Positions 24,167 to 32,662 of a DNA stretch of 64,000 bases are shown here, one piece after another (position 1 is the first letter of the stretch; each line of letters starts with the position of its first letter). Position numbers and translations under genes: made by a program. The notes beneath the pieces are model-generated. The model saw nothing but the letters and a program-made list of their open reading frames with translations, was not told where the DNA came from and did no database searches. Origin of the DNA: Acidobacteriota bacterium (GTDB lineage Bacteria > Acidobacteriota > Blastocatellia > Pyrinomonadales > Pyrinomonadaceae). The stretch lies in NCBI GenBank assembly GCA_019639235.1, contig JAHBSG010000006.1, positions 118,815-182,814 on the forward strand, written 5' to 3'.

Positions 24167-25251
24167 TCCCGCATGATCCGAACAGGCAGCAGATAGATCC
24201 AAGGCATCTCGTTAGCAAAGGAAGCGAACGAGAACTCTATCAACTGATCGTCGGAACCGGTTACGTCCCGGACGATCAGAACTTTTCGGATTTCTGCGAG
24301 AGCCTGAAGTCGGGACGAGCGTGGCTCATTTCGGGAACGCGAGGGAGCGGGAAGACCGCGTTCCCCGAAGCTCTCGCATCAGCCTGCAATCTCTCGATGT
24401 GCGTCGTGGCGGGACGAGACGGTCTCAAGCAGGAAGAGATCCTTTACGACTGGGACCGTGAAGAACAAGAGGTTTGGATGCGAGAGAGTCTGACGATCGC
24501 TAGAGAGCTTCCTGCAGAAGACCGAGCGGCGTTTCTTGAATCGGCAAGGAAAAAGAAATGGCAGAAGGAATTTCTGATCCTGGGCGAGGTCGGATTGGCA
24601 TATGAACTCGCGGCAAGAGCGGCCGACTTGAACACTCCGCCGCCCGTTCTCCTGCTCGATGAGAGCGATAAGTTCGGGGCAAGTATCGAAGACTCACTGC
24701 TCATGCCACTCGAGCGCGGTCTGATCTACATTCCCCGATTTGACGGCGGGTTTGTGGGAATTGCGGATCGCTCCTTGAGACCGATCGTGATAACCACGTC
24801 CAACGATTTGAGAAACAAGCTCAGCTCGCCATTCGTGTCCCGGCACGTCTTCAGCAGTTTTGCCACGCCGTCGCTCGAAAAGGAACTGGAGATACTCGCG
24901 GCCAGGAACCCGCACGCCACTTCCAGCCAGTTAGCTTTGTCGATCAAGCTTCTCGATGCCGTTCGGGGTATAGCTGGCCTTGAGGATCATCCGAGTATTC
25001 GTGAGTCGATCGATATGTCGTCTGCCTTTAATCGTGATTCGATATGCGACCTCGATACCCGCACTCTTCGAAGATACCTCTGCCACTTTGTGAAAAGCGC
25101 GTCAGCACAGAGTCTTCTCCGACTGCAGGACGATTACCTCATTAGTTCTGCGATCGCCTATCATCCGATCGTTGACGACTGGCTCGGAGCCAGGGACCCG
25201 GAATGGGCCGGAAAATGGGGGCTTTCCTTGAGCGCGGAAACACTCATATGA
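24163..25251 (+). CDS. MoxR-like AAA+ ATPase of the conjugation operon
   Basis: 362 residues. The Walker A is GTRGSGKTA (about 58-66), the Walker B is PVLLLDESDK (about 161-170), and a sensor-1-like ITTSNDLRNKLSSPFVSRH follows. The layout is that of MoxR/dynein-like AAA+ proteins, not of VirB11/TrbB secretion ATPases, for which no gene is seen. It is translationally coupled on both sides (ATGA overlaps), so it is made with the channel. It may remodel a complex or replace the missing VirB11 function; that is inference. Confidence 0.75.
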   Translation: MIPHDPNRQQIDPRHLVSKGSERELYQLIVGTGYVPDDQNFSDFCESLKSGRAWLISGTRGSGKTAFPEALASACNLSMCVVAGRDGLKQEEILYDWDREEQEVWMRESLTIARELPAEDRAAFLESARKKKWQKEFLILGEVGLAYELAARAADLNTPPPVLLLDESDKFGASIEDSLLMPLERGLIYIPRFDGGFVGIADRSLRPIVITTSNDLRNKLSSPFVSRHVFSSFATPSLEKELEILAARNPHATSSQLALSIKLLDAVRGIAGLEDHPSIRESIDMSSAFNRDSICDLDTRTLRRYLCHFVKSASAQSLLRLQDDYLISSAIAYHPIVDDWLGARDPEWAGKWGLSLSAETLI

Positions 25252-26039
25252 AACCGGCCACTCGAGAAACAACTAAGGGCGAAGAAGTCAAAACCTCGAT
25301 CCGTGATCGGATCGATAGGTCCCTTGCTGTCTGGAGGAATTTCAGAGGGTCCGTAACCTTTTGCATGGCGCTTCTCGCATTCTTTCTTTATCTAGCCGCC
25401 AGAACATTCAGCGGCCACAATGATCCCGCTCAACTAAGATTTGTCGAGAACCCCGTCGATCCTCACGTTGGGTCAGCAGTGAGCGGCTCCACAATCTCCA
25501 CCACAGTCTTCACGGGAGAGGCTCACGATACGGCTCAACGCCTACGCGAATGCGGCTCGCTTCTGATCGCTGTCTCTTTGTCGGCGTTCGAAGAGTTTCG
25601 AGTCCACGGCAAGTTTCCCGCGACCCTCGCAGAGTTACTGGCCGGCATAAGAAACCGCTCGCTGCTGCCACCAGGGATCGAGATCCGGGATGGCGGGTTG
25701 CATTCATCCTTGAGCGACCTCAAGTTGAGCTATCGGCCCGACCCTTTTTCATTTGAGATCGTTGCCTTGCCGTCAGAAGGAGTCCAGGGGCCGGCGATGA
25801 TATTTCGATTTCCCCTGCCGCCGAGCCGGGCTAGTTCTATTGTGTATTTTGAGTATCCAGGAAGAAACAAGCAGCGGCAGCCTATTCCCGAACCGTTCCG
25901 CTCGACGGAACAATTGGCGGCGGTCGGCTGGACCATCCGGCATTGGAAGGGTGAAGCACTGCCTTTAAATGACGGGGCTGTTCGGGATCTCCTGGACCAG
26001 GCCTCTTGGCTAAAGACTCAAACGGGAGAGGAACGGTAG
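25248..26039 (+). CDS. Single-pass pilin-like membrane protein of the conjugation operon
   Basis: 263 residues from the ATG that overlaps the previous stop. One membrane helix (about 40-60, VTFCMALLAFFLYLAARTF) is followed by a periplasmic domain. After a Gly/Ser-rich part, the segment AVSLSAFEEFRVHGKFPATLAELLAG has the 'helix, then G-x-FP-x-tLaeL' pattern found just after the helix of type II/IV pseudopilins. The region after it is beta-like. I do not recognise a named family. A second protein with the same pattern lies on the other side of virD4. Confidence 0.55.
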   Translation: MKPATRETTKGEEVKTSIRDRIDRSLAVWRNFRGSVTFCMALLAFFLYLAARTFSGHNDPAQLRFVENPVDPHVGSAVSGSTISTTVFTGEAHDTAQRLRECGSLLIAVSLSAFEEFRVHGKFPATLAELLAGIRNRSLLPPGIEIRDGGLHSSLSDLKLSYRPDPFSFEIVALPSEGVQGPAMIFRFPLPPSRASSIVYFEYPGRNKQRQPIPEPFRSTEQLAAVGWTIRHWKGEALPLNDGAVRDLLDQASWLKTQTGEER

Positions 26040-26046
26040 TCGGAGT

Positions 26047-28050
26047 ATGTTCTCGCGCGAATGGATCGAAAAAGCCGACGCCTCTTTCGGAATCCCTCGA
26101 AAGGTCAATGAGCAGTACTTGCCGTCCTACAACGCCTTCTGGCATTGGGCCGCCGATCTCGGTAAGGGTGTCTTCTTCATCGGCCTTGGTATGGTGGAGG
26201 CGGCACTGATCCTCACTGCGGGCTGGCTCTTGGGCGAGCCCGGCCTTATCAATCTGGCGTTCTTGGCGATGGCATTCACCTTCGTGGCGGCGGGAGCCGT
26301 AGACGCTTACGGACTGATGCGGGACTACCGGATACGTAACATGAGCACCGCCCACGGTTCTGCTCGTTGGGCGAAGGCTAGAGATCTTGTCCGTTGCGGT
26401 TTAATGAACCGAACTCGGGGACTGCCTCTCCCGGCAAACGCTTTGCCGATCGCAAAGGCGTTCGGGCACCGTGATGTTTTCCTTCCGCCAAGCCAATGGC
26501 TGCGTCACTTCGTGATGTTCGGCCCGACCGGCTCGGGCAAATCGAAGACGTTCTTCATCTCGATGATCCGCTCAATTCTTGCGCGATCTTCTTGTCTTGT
26601 TTACGACCCGAAAGGCGAGCTGTTCGCGCAGACTGCCGCATCTGCGAAGAGAGCCATTCGCCTTGACCTCAACGATCCGACGAAGAGCGATCGCTGGAAC
26701 TTCATCCCGAAATGCCGGAACGATCCGGCCTTTGCGTGTCAGGTCGCCGGGATGATGATCGGCATCGAAAGCCGCCGAAAGACGAACGCCGATCCGTTTT
26801 GGGGCGATGCTGAACAGATAGCCCTAACTGCCATCCTCCTTCACATCGCCGAGGTCTATGGTGAGAAAGCGATACCCGCCTTCGCGGCAGACTTCCTGAT
26901 CTCACTTGGTGAAAACGGGAACGACGCATTCGGACAGGCGATGGAGACTTCACCAAGCATCTATGCCAAGCAGGCGTACCTCGCATTCCGGCAAGCCCCG
27001 ATCCAGACGCGCGGTTCGATCCTGATCGGCCTCTATAACAAGCTCCGGCCGTTTACTCTGGCACCGGCACGAAAGGTGACGATGCCGCCAAGCTCGAAAG
27101 AGTTAGACCTGGGTTGCAGAAAGATAGACTTCACCGACCTTCGCACGCCCGGAACGGCCATTTATCTCGTCGTATCCGAAGGGGCGGCAGACATATATAA
27201 GGAGTTCATCGCGACTTTTCTCGGTCAGGCGGTCATGGAAATGCGTCTTGACGGGATCAACGAACCGGAACACCCCTGTTTCGTCCTGATCGACGAGGCT
27301 TATCAACTGAATGTTGCCGAGGTGAAGAGAATATCGGGCATCGGCCGGGGACGAGGTGTCGGCTTAGGTCTAGGCTATCAGGACCTTCCGCAGATGTACG
27401 ATCAGTACGGACGCGAGAGAGCGAACGCGATCCTTGGAACCGTTATGACGAAGATCTTCCTCCCCGGTCTTGACGACGTGACGGCCGAATACGCCTCAAA
27501 ACAGTTAGGCGACACGACAATATTCTCAAAGACGTTTCAGGACTTCCCCGGGAAGAAGCACGATAATACGCGATACGCAGAGCAAAAACGCGCCCTCATG
27601 CACGCATCGGAGATCCGGCAGATAGCCGCTCACTCGGAAGTTCTGATAGTGAGCGATACGGCCCCGCCGATAAGAGCGGCCTATCCCCCGATGGCCGTAA
27701 TTAGGCACTCGCATCAGGCGATAAGAAAAGGATCGCCTCGTGAGCTGCACTTAGGTGATATCGATCCCGCCTTTCTATTAACGGAATCCGCGAACACAAA
27801 CCGCGAGCCTGGGGAGGAGAAGCAGGCGATTGTGAACATCATTTCGGAATCAGTAGATAAGTTAGTGACGGATGCAAAGGTTGAAGAGCTCCTTGCGTCG
27901 TCACTTGAGAATAAATCGGAGACGGTGGAGGTAGTCGAAGCCGGTAAGCGAACCGAAACCTCGAAGCATGAAGGCGCGCTAGACGAAATTACGATCGATC
28001 TGCGGTTCTCTCTGGCGGATCAATGGGAACGATGTTTATCGCCGTTCTAG
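26047..28050 (+). CDS. VirD4/TraG-type coupling protein
   Basis: 667 residues. Two N-terminal membrane helices (VFFIGLGMVEAALILTAGWLL and LINLAFLAMAFTFVAAGAV) precede a TraG/VirD4 ATPase. The Walker A is GPTGSGKSKT (about 158-167) followed by YDPKGELF, and the Walker B is CFVLIDEAYQL (about 410). GYQDLPQMYDQYG is a further family segment. It brings the relaxase-DNA complex to the secretion channel at the inner membrane. The C-terminal 80 residues are acidic and likely the substrate-docking tail. Confidence 0.93.
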   Translation: MFSREWIEKADASFGIPRKVNEQYLPSYNAFWHWAADLGKGVFFIGLGMVEAALILTAGWLLGEPGLINLAFLAMAFTFVAAGAVDAYGLMRDYRIRNMSTAHGSARWAKARDLVRCGLMNRTRGLPLPANALPIAKAFGHRDVFLPPSQWLRHFVMFGPTGSGKSKTFFISMIRSILARSSCLVYDPKGELFAQTAASAKRAIRLDLNDPTKSDRWNFIPKCRNDPAFACQVAGMMIGIESRRKTNADPFWGDAEQIALTAILLHIAEVYGEKAIPAFAADFLISLGENGNDAFGQAMETSPSIYAKQAYLAFRQAPIQTRGSILIGLYNKLRPFTLAPARKVTMPPSSKELDLGCRKIDFTDLRTPGTAIYLVVSEGAADIYKEFIATFLGQAVMEMRLDGINEPEHPCFVLIDEAYQLNVAEVKRISGIGRGRGVGLGLGYQDLPQMYDQYGRERANAILGTVMTKIFLPGLDDVTAEYASKQLGDTTIFSKTFQDFPGKKHDNTRYAEQKRALMHASEIRQIAAHSEVLIVSDTAPPIRAAYPPMAVIRHSHQAIRKGSPRELHLGDIDPAFLLTESANTNREPGEEKQAIVNIISESVDKLVTDAKVEELLASSLENKSETVEVVEAGKRTETSKHEGALDEITIDLRFSLADQWERCLSPF

Positions 28051-28058
28051 GTATTCGT

Positions 28059-28580
28059 ATGCTCACCAGACTGAAGATATCTTTTGTGCTGCTCCCGGTT
28101 GCCATGACGGTCCTGGTCGGAGTCTATGTCTATTCGCTGTGGGCGACCGAAAGGAAGAGGGCTGCGGATACTCCGACCGAAGCGACCAGCATGCTGATGC
28201 GCGACCTGCGTGCGTATCATAAAAAGCGCGGAAGTTTTCCAACCGACCTGAAACAAATGGAGGGAGCGGTTTGGGAGAAAAACCGAAACCGTGAGTTTTC
28301 GATCGAGAATCGTGGACTGAGGCACCGCAACTACTTCTATCTTTACACCCAGATTGCTCCTCACCGGTTCACACTCTGGGCTTTGCCCATGGGACAAGCT
28401 CGCGATGAAGCCGCAACCTACTTTGTTTCCGTAACACCCGGAGTTCATAGAACTTGGAAAGGCGCCGCCCTTGTGCATGATTCGGTAAGCAGCATAAAAC
28501 CGGATCCTTCAACGATCGACCTAGGTACATTGGGATTGGTTGAACAACCGAGAGTGGCCACGCATCAGCCGTCAAGGTGA
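28059..28580 (+). CDS. Second pilin-like membrane protein of the conjugation operon
   Basis: 173 residues from the ATG at 28059, eight bases after the virD4 stop. One N-terminal membrane helix (ISFVLLPVAMTVLVGVYVYSL) is followed by MLMRDLRAYHKKRGSFPTDLKQME, a pattern strongly like the start of the globular domain of type II secretion pseudopilins. A beta-like domain follows (YFYLYTQIAPHRFTLWALP). There is no type IV prepilin leader with a Gly-Phe-Thr cleavage site, so processing is doubtful. It is last in the virB8 block. Confidence 0.5.
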   Translation: MLTRLKISFVLLPVAMTVLVGVYVYSLWATERKRAADTPTEATSMLMRDLRAYHKKRGSFPTDLKQMEGAVWEKNRNREFSIENRGLRHRNYFYLYTQIAPHRFTLWALPMGQARDEAATYFVSVTPGVHRTWKGAALVHDSVSSIKPDPSTIDLGTLGLVEQPRVATHQPSR

Positions 28581-28651
28581 TCCTGAAGCCTTTCCCCTTT
28601 CGGAAATGCGGGATAGGTTGTCAAGGAACGGCGGTTTTCCACTCCTCCATT

Positions 28652-28782
28652 TGTCCTGATTAATCTAAATAGGACATACAGATTGTCCTGATTAGGTTTT
28701 TTAGGCGAGCTTTTGCTTGCTTTTGGGAAAGATCCTAGGTCATAATGTCCTGATTAGCATAAATAGGACATACACAATGTCC
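28652..28782. promoter_or_regulatory. Repeated TGTCC/GGACA operator upstream of the Fic gene
   Basis: Two 25-base sites (28652-28676 and 28746-28770) share the layout TGTCCTGATTA..TAAATAGGACA and are near-identical inverted repeats. Single half-sites follow at 28684-28688 and 28778-28782. All lie within 150 bases of the Fic start, so the winged-helix N-terminus of that protein may bind them to control its own gene. Between them, GAGC-TTTT-GCTTGC followed by T-rich sequence (about 28715-28732) could be a weak terminator for the virB8 block. Confidence 0.65.
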
Positions 28783-28802
28783 TCTTTAACGCAGGTACAT
28801 TG

Positions 28803-30227
28803 ATGCCAGATCGAAAGAAAACTAATAGAATCGAGACCCTGATCCTGGATCTGTTAGATCGAGAACCGGAAGTCAGCATCCGCTTGATCGCACGCGCCGG
28901 TGATATGTCCGAGGATGACGGAGCGGACCGAAAGGCGATCCAGCGAGCCCTAGTTTCTTTGAAAAAGAAGAACCGGATCGTCCCGAAAGGTTCGGGGCGC
29001 TCGCGCGTGTACGTGCTCGCCGAAGAAGAGCCGGCAACGCCGTCCGCAGAAGAGGGAGCTGCCGCAGGCAACACGGAGGCGGACGACCGCTCCTCATTTC
29101 AAGGAATTGAACTCTCATCCCAATCAAAGCGCCTTCTTTTGACCGTTTCAGGAGCGCTGAACGAGCGCACACCCGCCGGATACGATCAAGACTTTTTGCG
29201 TTCGTACGAACCGAACAAGACGTTTTACCTGTCGTCCGAGCAACGCCAGCAATTGTTCGAGATCGGTCGCGTGGAGGCAGTGGAGCGCCCGGCCGGCACA
29301 TACGCCCGAAATATCTTGGGCAGGTTGTTGATCGACCTCTCGTGGAACTCGAGCCGTCTCGAAGGGAATACCTATTCCCTACTCGAAACGAAACGCCTGA
29401 TCGAGCTGGGGGAGACCGCGATCGACAAGAACGCAGCCGAGGCTCAGATGATCCTCAACCACAAGGAAGCCATCGAGTACATCGTCGAATGCGCGGACGA
29501 GCAGCGAATCACCGCTCATGAGATCTGCAGCATTCATGCGCTCCTTTCGGAGAATTTGCTGGGCGATCCCGCCGCCTCGGGCAAAGTTAGAACGATCAGA
29601 GTCGAGATCGGAGGATCTACATATCTTCCGCTCGAAAACCCGCAACTGCTTAGGGAATGCTTCGACCTGTTCGTGGAAAAGGTCAACGCGATAACCGACC
29701 CCTTCGAGCAGTCGCTATTCTCGCTTGTGCAGTTGTCGTATATGCAAGCCTTCCAGGATGTGAACAAACGTACGTCGAGGCTTGTAGCGAATGTCCCGCT
29801 CGTGCGGGCCAATCTGAAGCCGCTCGCGTTCACGGATGTCGATCAAGGCACTTATGTGAAGGCACTGCTCGGGGTCTACGAGAACACTGATGTCAGTCTG
29901 ATGCGCGATCTGTTCGTGTGGGCATACAATAGGTCTGCTCAGCGATACTCCGCCATTCAACAGGCGATGGGAGAGCCGAACTTGTTAAAGCTCCGGTACC
30001 GTGCGGCAATTCACGATATTGTCAGGACGATTATCCTCGAAAAGGTTCCGGGCAACCACGTCGTGGAGAGAATCCGGGACCTTATGGCAGGTCAAGACAT
30101 CCCGGAGGATGCCGGAGAAGATCTTTTCAGCCTGATCGAAATGGAGATAATCAGCCTCCACGAAGGGAATGCTGCACGGTACAAAGTCCGACCGAGCGAA
30201 TTCGAGGCGTGGAAATCGCTCCAGTGA
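28803..30227 (+). CDS. Fic-domain protein with winged-helix N-terminus and altered catalytic motif
   Basis: 475 or 474 residues; ATG at 28803 preferred over the TTG just before it. Residues 1-75 form a winged-helix DNA-binding domain (RKAIQRALVSLKKKNRIV, then a wing). The Fic fold follows: an inhibitory helix motif SSRLEGN with Glu near residue 187, and a core motif QAFQDVNKRTSRLVAN. In active AMP-transferases the core begins with His and reads HxFx(D/E)GNGRxxR. Here Gln (residue about 315) replaces that His and NKRTSR replaces GNGRxxR, so AMPylation is doubtful. It may act mainly as a repressor. It lies between the virB8 block and the convergent relaxase operon. Confidence 0.8.
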   Translation: MPDRKKTNRIETLILDLLDREPEVSIRLIARAGDMSEDDGADRKAIQRALVSLKKKNRIVPKGSGRSRVYVLAEEEPATPSAEEGAAAGNTEADDRSSFQGIELSSQSKRLLLTVSGALNERTPAGYDQDFLRSYEPNKTFYLSSEQRQQLFEIGRVEAVERPAGTYARNILGRLLIDLSWNSSRLEGNTYSLLETKRLIELGETAIDKNAAEAQMILNHKEAIEYIVECADEQRITAHEICSIHALLSENLLGDPAASGKVRTIRVEIGGSTYLPLENPQLLRECFDLFVEKVNAITDPFEQSLFSLVQLSYMQAFQDVNKRTSRLVANVPLVRANLKPLAFTDVDQGTYVKALLGVYENTDVSLMRDLFVWAYNRSAQRYSAIQQAMGEPNLLKLRYRAAIHDIVRTIILEKVPGNHVVERIRDLMAGQDIPEDAGEDLFSLIEMEIISLHEGNAARYKVRPSEFEAWKSLQ

Positions 30228-30260
30228 TCCAGGCGGAATCGGCTCCTCGAAAGAATGCCA

Positions 30261-32627
30261 TTATCGTTCATGGATGGAATGTGTCTGGCTTCGCGTAGCA
30301 GTTCCGCGTCCGTTTGATCCACGGTCCCGGTCCCTAGCTCCGTTGCGATGCTCAATCCCGGCTTGCAGAAGTTGCGACATACCGGATCCCAATTCCTTGC
30401 TCCAGGAGATTACATGTTCTTCCGACGCCATCTTCGTCGCGAGCTTCTCAAGGCGGTTGTCTATCATCCGGATCGTTCGAGCTGTCAGTTCTCGACCGTC
30501 GATGCTCGGATTGTTTGTCAAAAGTTCTGTAAGATCGCCCTTGAGTGCATCGCGCAAACTGCCTGCAACTTTGGCGGCGGCACCCTCTGTCGGGAAGATC
30601 GCCGCTCTGGCGGGAACCTGTGTTTCAGTAGCCGCGCCGATCGACTTCGCCTCAAGCTTCTCTTTTTGAATCACCGCACGCTGATAAACATAGTCCCTCT
30701 CGTCGGGAGGCAGTCTTCGATAGGCCTCGCTGTGATCGAACCCGTTCTTGTAGCGCAACTCATCATTCGAGGTCCTAAGACTCTGGAGGAAGTGCTTTGT
30801 AGCTGACAGAGAATCCGTCAAACTTCGTCGTTCAAGCCTCGATTCAAGACTTTCGATCAGCCGAAATGCCTCCTTGCCGGGTGCGATCTCGCCTCGGATC
30901 ATCGCCTCGGTCCGCGTTCTAGCGGCATTCCCGCTATTCGCGTAGGAAAGCCGGAGAGCAGTCATCTCGGAGGTGTAGTGCCTTGGAGAGATCTCGGTGA
31001 AGAGGAACTGCATCTCCTTCGTCGTCAGAGCCTGGGTGGTCTCCTCTTTATCGGCTCTTGTCATCGTTCCCCATTGGAGGCCAAGCCGAGCATTTTCGTG
31101 ACGTATCCGCGATGCGGCATCCATCAACTCGCTTCGTGAAGAAGCATTGTCGAGCATCGACGCATACTTCCGGTAGCGCGGATTCGAGTGGCGCAGTCTG
31201 GATTCGGGCTGCTTTAGTTGATGCCCGATATAAGCTGTCGCAAATCTGAGATCGTCTAGAGCCGCCTGCTTATTGGATGGGTCGTTCTTCGCCGTTTGGT
31301 AGATATGGTTCTGAAACGGCCTGAGAAGAGCATCGACGGAAGTTCCGCTCTCCAGCATTTCGTCAAGCACTGGCAGCCGAACGCTGACCCACCGGTCGAG
31401 TTCTTCTTTCGACATGTCAGCTGCGAGACGTGAGAGATTCATCGTGTTCTCGAGTTCTACCCGTTCAAATCCCTGAATGTCGCTTGTAGAGCCTTTCGCA
31501 TCGATCGGCTGAAACTCGTCCCGGCCTAGTGCCTGCTCGTAAACAGCTTCGAGCGAAAGCTCTTCTTCATTTCGATCAATATCATTCGCTTCGGAGCGTT
31601 CATGAACATCGTCGAGCAGAATATGCCGGTCCGACGGTTCCAGCTTGCCCATCTCTTCCGCAAGCGTCGCGATCTCCCTCAGACTTCTGTCGAATCGTTC
31701 CTCTTTTGTCTCCTTCCGAGAGATTTTCTCGTCGGCCTTGAGGAAGTCATGCCGGCCGTCGAGCGCTCCGTAGATCCAATTGAATACTTTTATTTGCGTA
31801 TCCCTATCGGCGGAATCGCCCGCGATCTTTGCTCCGTAGTCTACGATCTGCTGAGCCAGATCCTTAGCATTTGATCCGCTGACTAAGGGCTCGAGTCTCT
31901 TCAGAGCATACTCAACGGTTGTGACCGTAGGCGGCTGGGCGAAGGACGAATTCTCTTTCGGCGTTATAAGAACACCATCGCGGACGACCGACCCTCGCTC
32001 GTATAGTTCCCGGATGAGTTGGGAATGTTGGTTGAGATGCGAGGCATGCTCGCTCCTGTTTCGGCCTTCGGTATCGTCGAGCTTTGAGAGAATCAGGTCC
32101 GTGCGGCTCACCGAGAGAATTTCACTAATGGCCCGCTCGGTTCGGGGATTGGGTCTGAGTTCCGATGACGAATGCTCCACGCCTCCAAGCGCTCTTTCCC
32201 GGTCAGCTTCCCGGACGAGCGATCTTCCGACCTTCTCGATCGCGTTCTTCACAATATCGGCGTGGCAGATCTGACCGGCTCTGCAGAAACATGACACGGC
32301 GATCGTCTGGCCATCGCGGACGGCTTTGCCGAGTTTTAGCATCCCGTCACGAATTCCGCGCTCATTCGCACGGTAACTCTGCCGAAGACGCTCTGAATAG
32401 GCGATCAGCGCGGCGTCGCGGCCGAGTCCCCGTGGTGCAATTTCGTTCCGTTGGGGCGATAGTAAGCCAAGCTCCGGTGTAGAAATGTTCCCGAGATCGA
32501 GCGGTCGTTGAGTGGTGTTGCCCTTTTCAGCGTCAATGCCTGCAATGACTTGGTTACCGAGATCTGACTCCATTCGCTGTGTGTCGGTGAAAAGAATGCA
32601 CACCGCCCCCGATAGGTCACACTGCAA
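30261..32627 (-). CDS. Large relaxase-operon protein with DUF4326-like N-terminal domain
   Basis: 788 residues if the TTG at 32627 is used; an ATG at 32573 is the main alternative. Near residue 100 the segment TIAVSCFCRAGQICHADIV, preceded by a helix (LIAYSERLRQSYRANERG), resembles the Cys-x-Cys...Cys-His-Asp pattern of DUF4326 proteins. The remaining 650 residues are charged, mostly helical and without a recognised fold. It follows the relaxase gene by 35 bases in the same operon, so a role in DNA processing or transfer control is likely. No function is claimed. Confidence 0.6.
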   Translation of the reverse strand: MQCDLSGAVCILFTDTQRMESDLGNQVIAGIDAEKGNTTQRPLDLGNISTPELGLLSPQRNEIAPRGLGRDAALIAYSERLRQSYRANERGIRDGMLKLGKAVRDGQTIAVSCFCRAGQICHADIVKNAIEKVGRSLVREADRERALGGVEHSSSELRPNPRTERAISEILSVSRTDLILSKLDDTEGRNRSEHASHLNQHSQLIRELYERGSVVRDGVLITPKENSSFAQPPTVTTVEYALKRLEPLVSGSNAKDLAQQIVDYGAKIAGDSADRDTQIKVFNWIYGALDGRHDFLKADEKISRKETKEERFDRSLREIATLAEEMGKLEPSDRHILLDDVHERSEANDIDRNEEELSLEAVYEQALGRDEFQPIDAKGSTSDIQGFERVELENTMNLSRLAADMSKEELDRWVSVRLPVLDEMLESGTSVDALLRPFQNHIYQTAKNDPSNKQAALDDLRFATAYIGHQLKQPESRLRHSNPRYRKYASMLDNASSRSELMDAASRIRHENARLGLQWGTMTRADKEETTQALTTKEMQFLFTEISPRHYTSEMTALRLSYANSGNAARTRTEAMIRGEIAPGKEAFRLIESLESRLERRSLTDSLSATKHFLQSLRTSNDELRYKNGFDHSEAYRRLPPDERDYVYQRAVIQKEKLEAKSIGAATETQVPARAAIFPTEGAAAKVAGSLRDALKGDLTELLTNNPSIDGRELTARTIRMIDNRLEKLATKMASEEHVISWSKELGSGMSQLLQAGIEHRNGARDRDRGSNGRGTATRSQTHSIHER

Positions 32628-32662
32628 AGCCTGTTCCCGTAAATGAACGTATATTGAAGATC

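Noticed and set aside
28652..28782. CRISPR-like array from the repeated TGTCC units
   Set aside because: Only two full and two half units with irregular spacing and inverted symmetry; this fits operators, not repeats with spacers.
30169..30806. Plus-strand ORFs opposite the relaxase-operon protein
   Set aside because: They lie antisense to a long conserved-looking frame and have no domain or ribosome-binding site.
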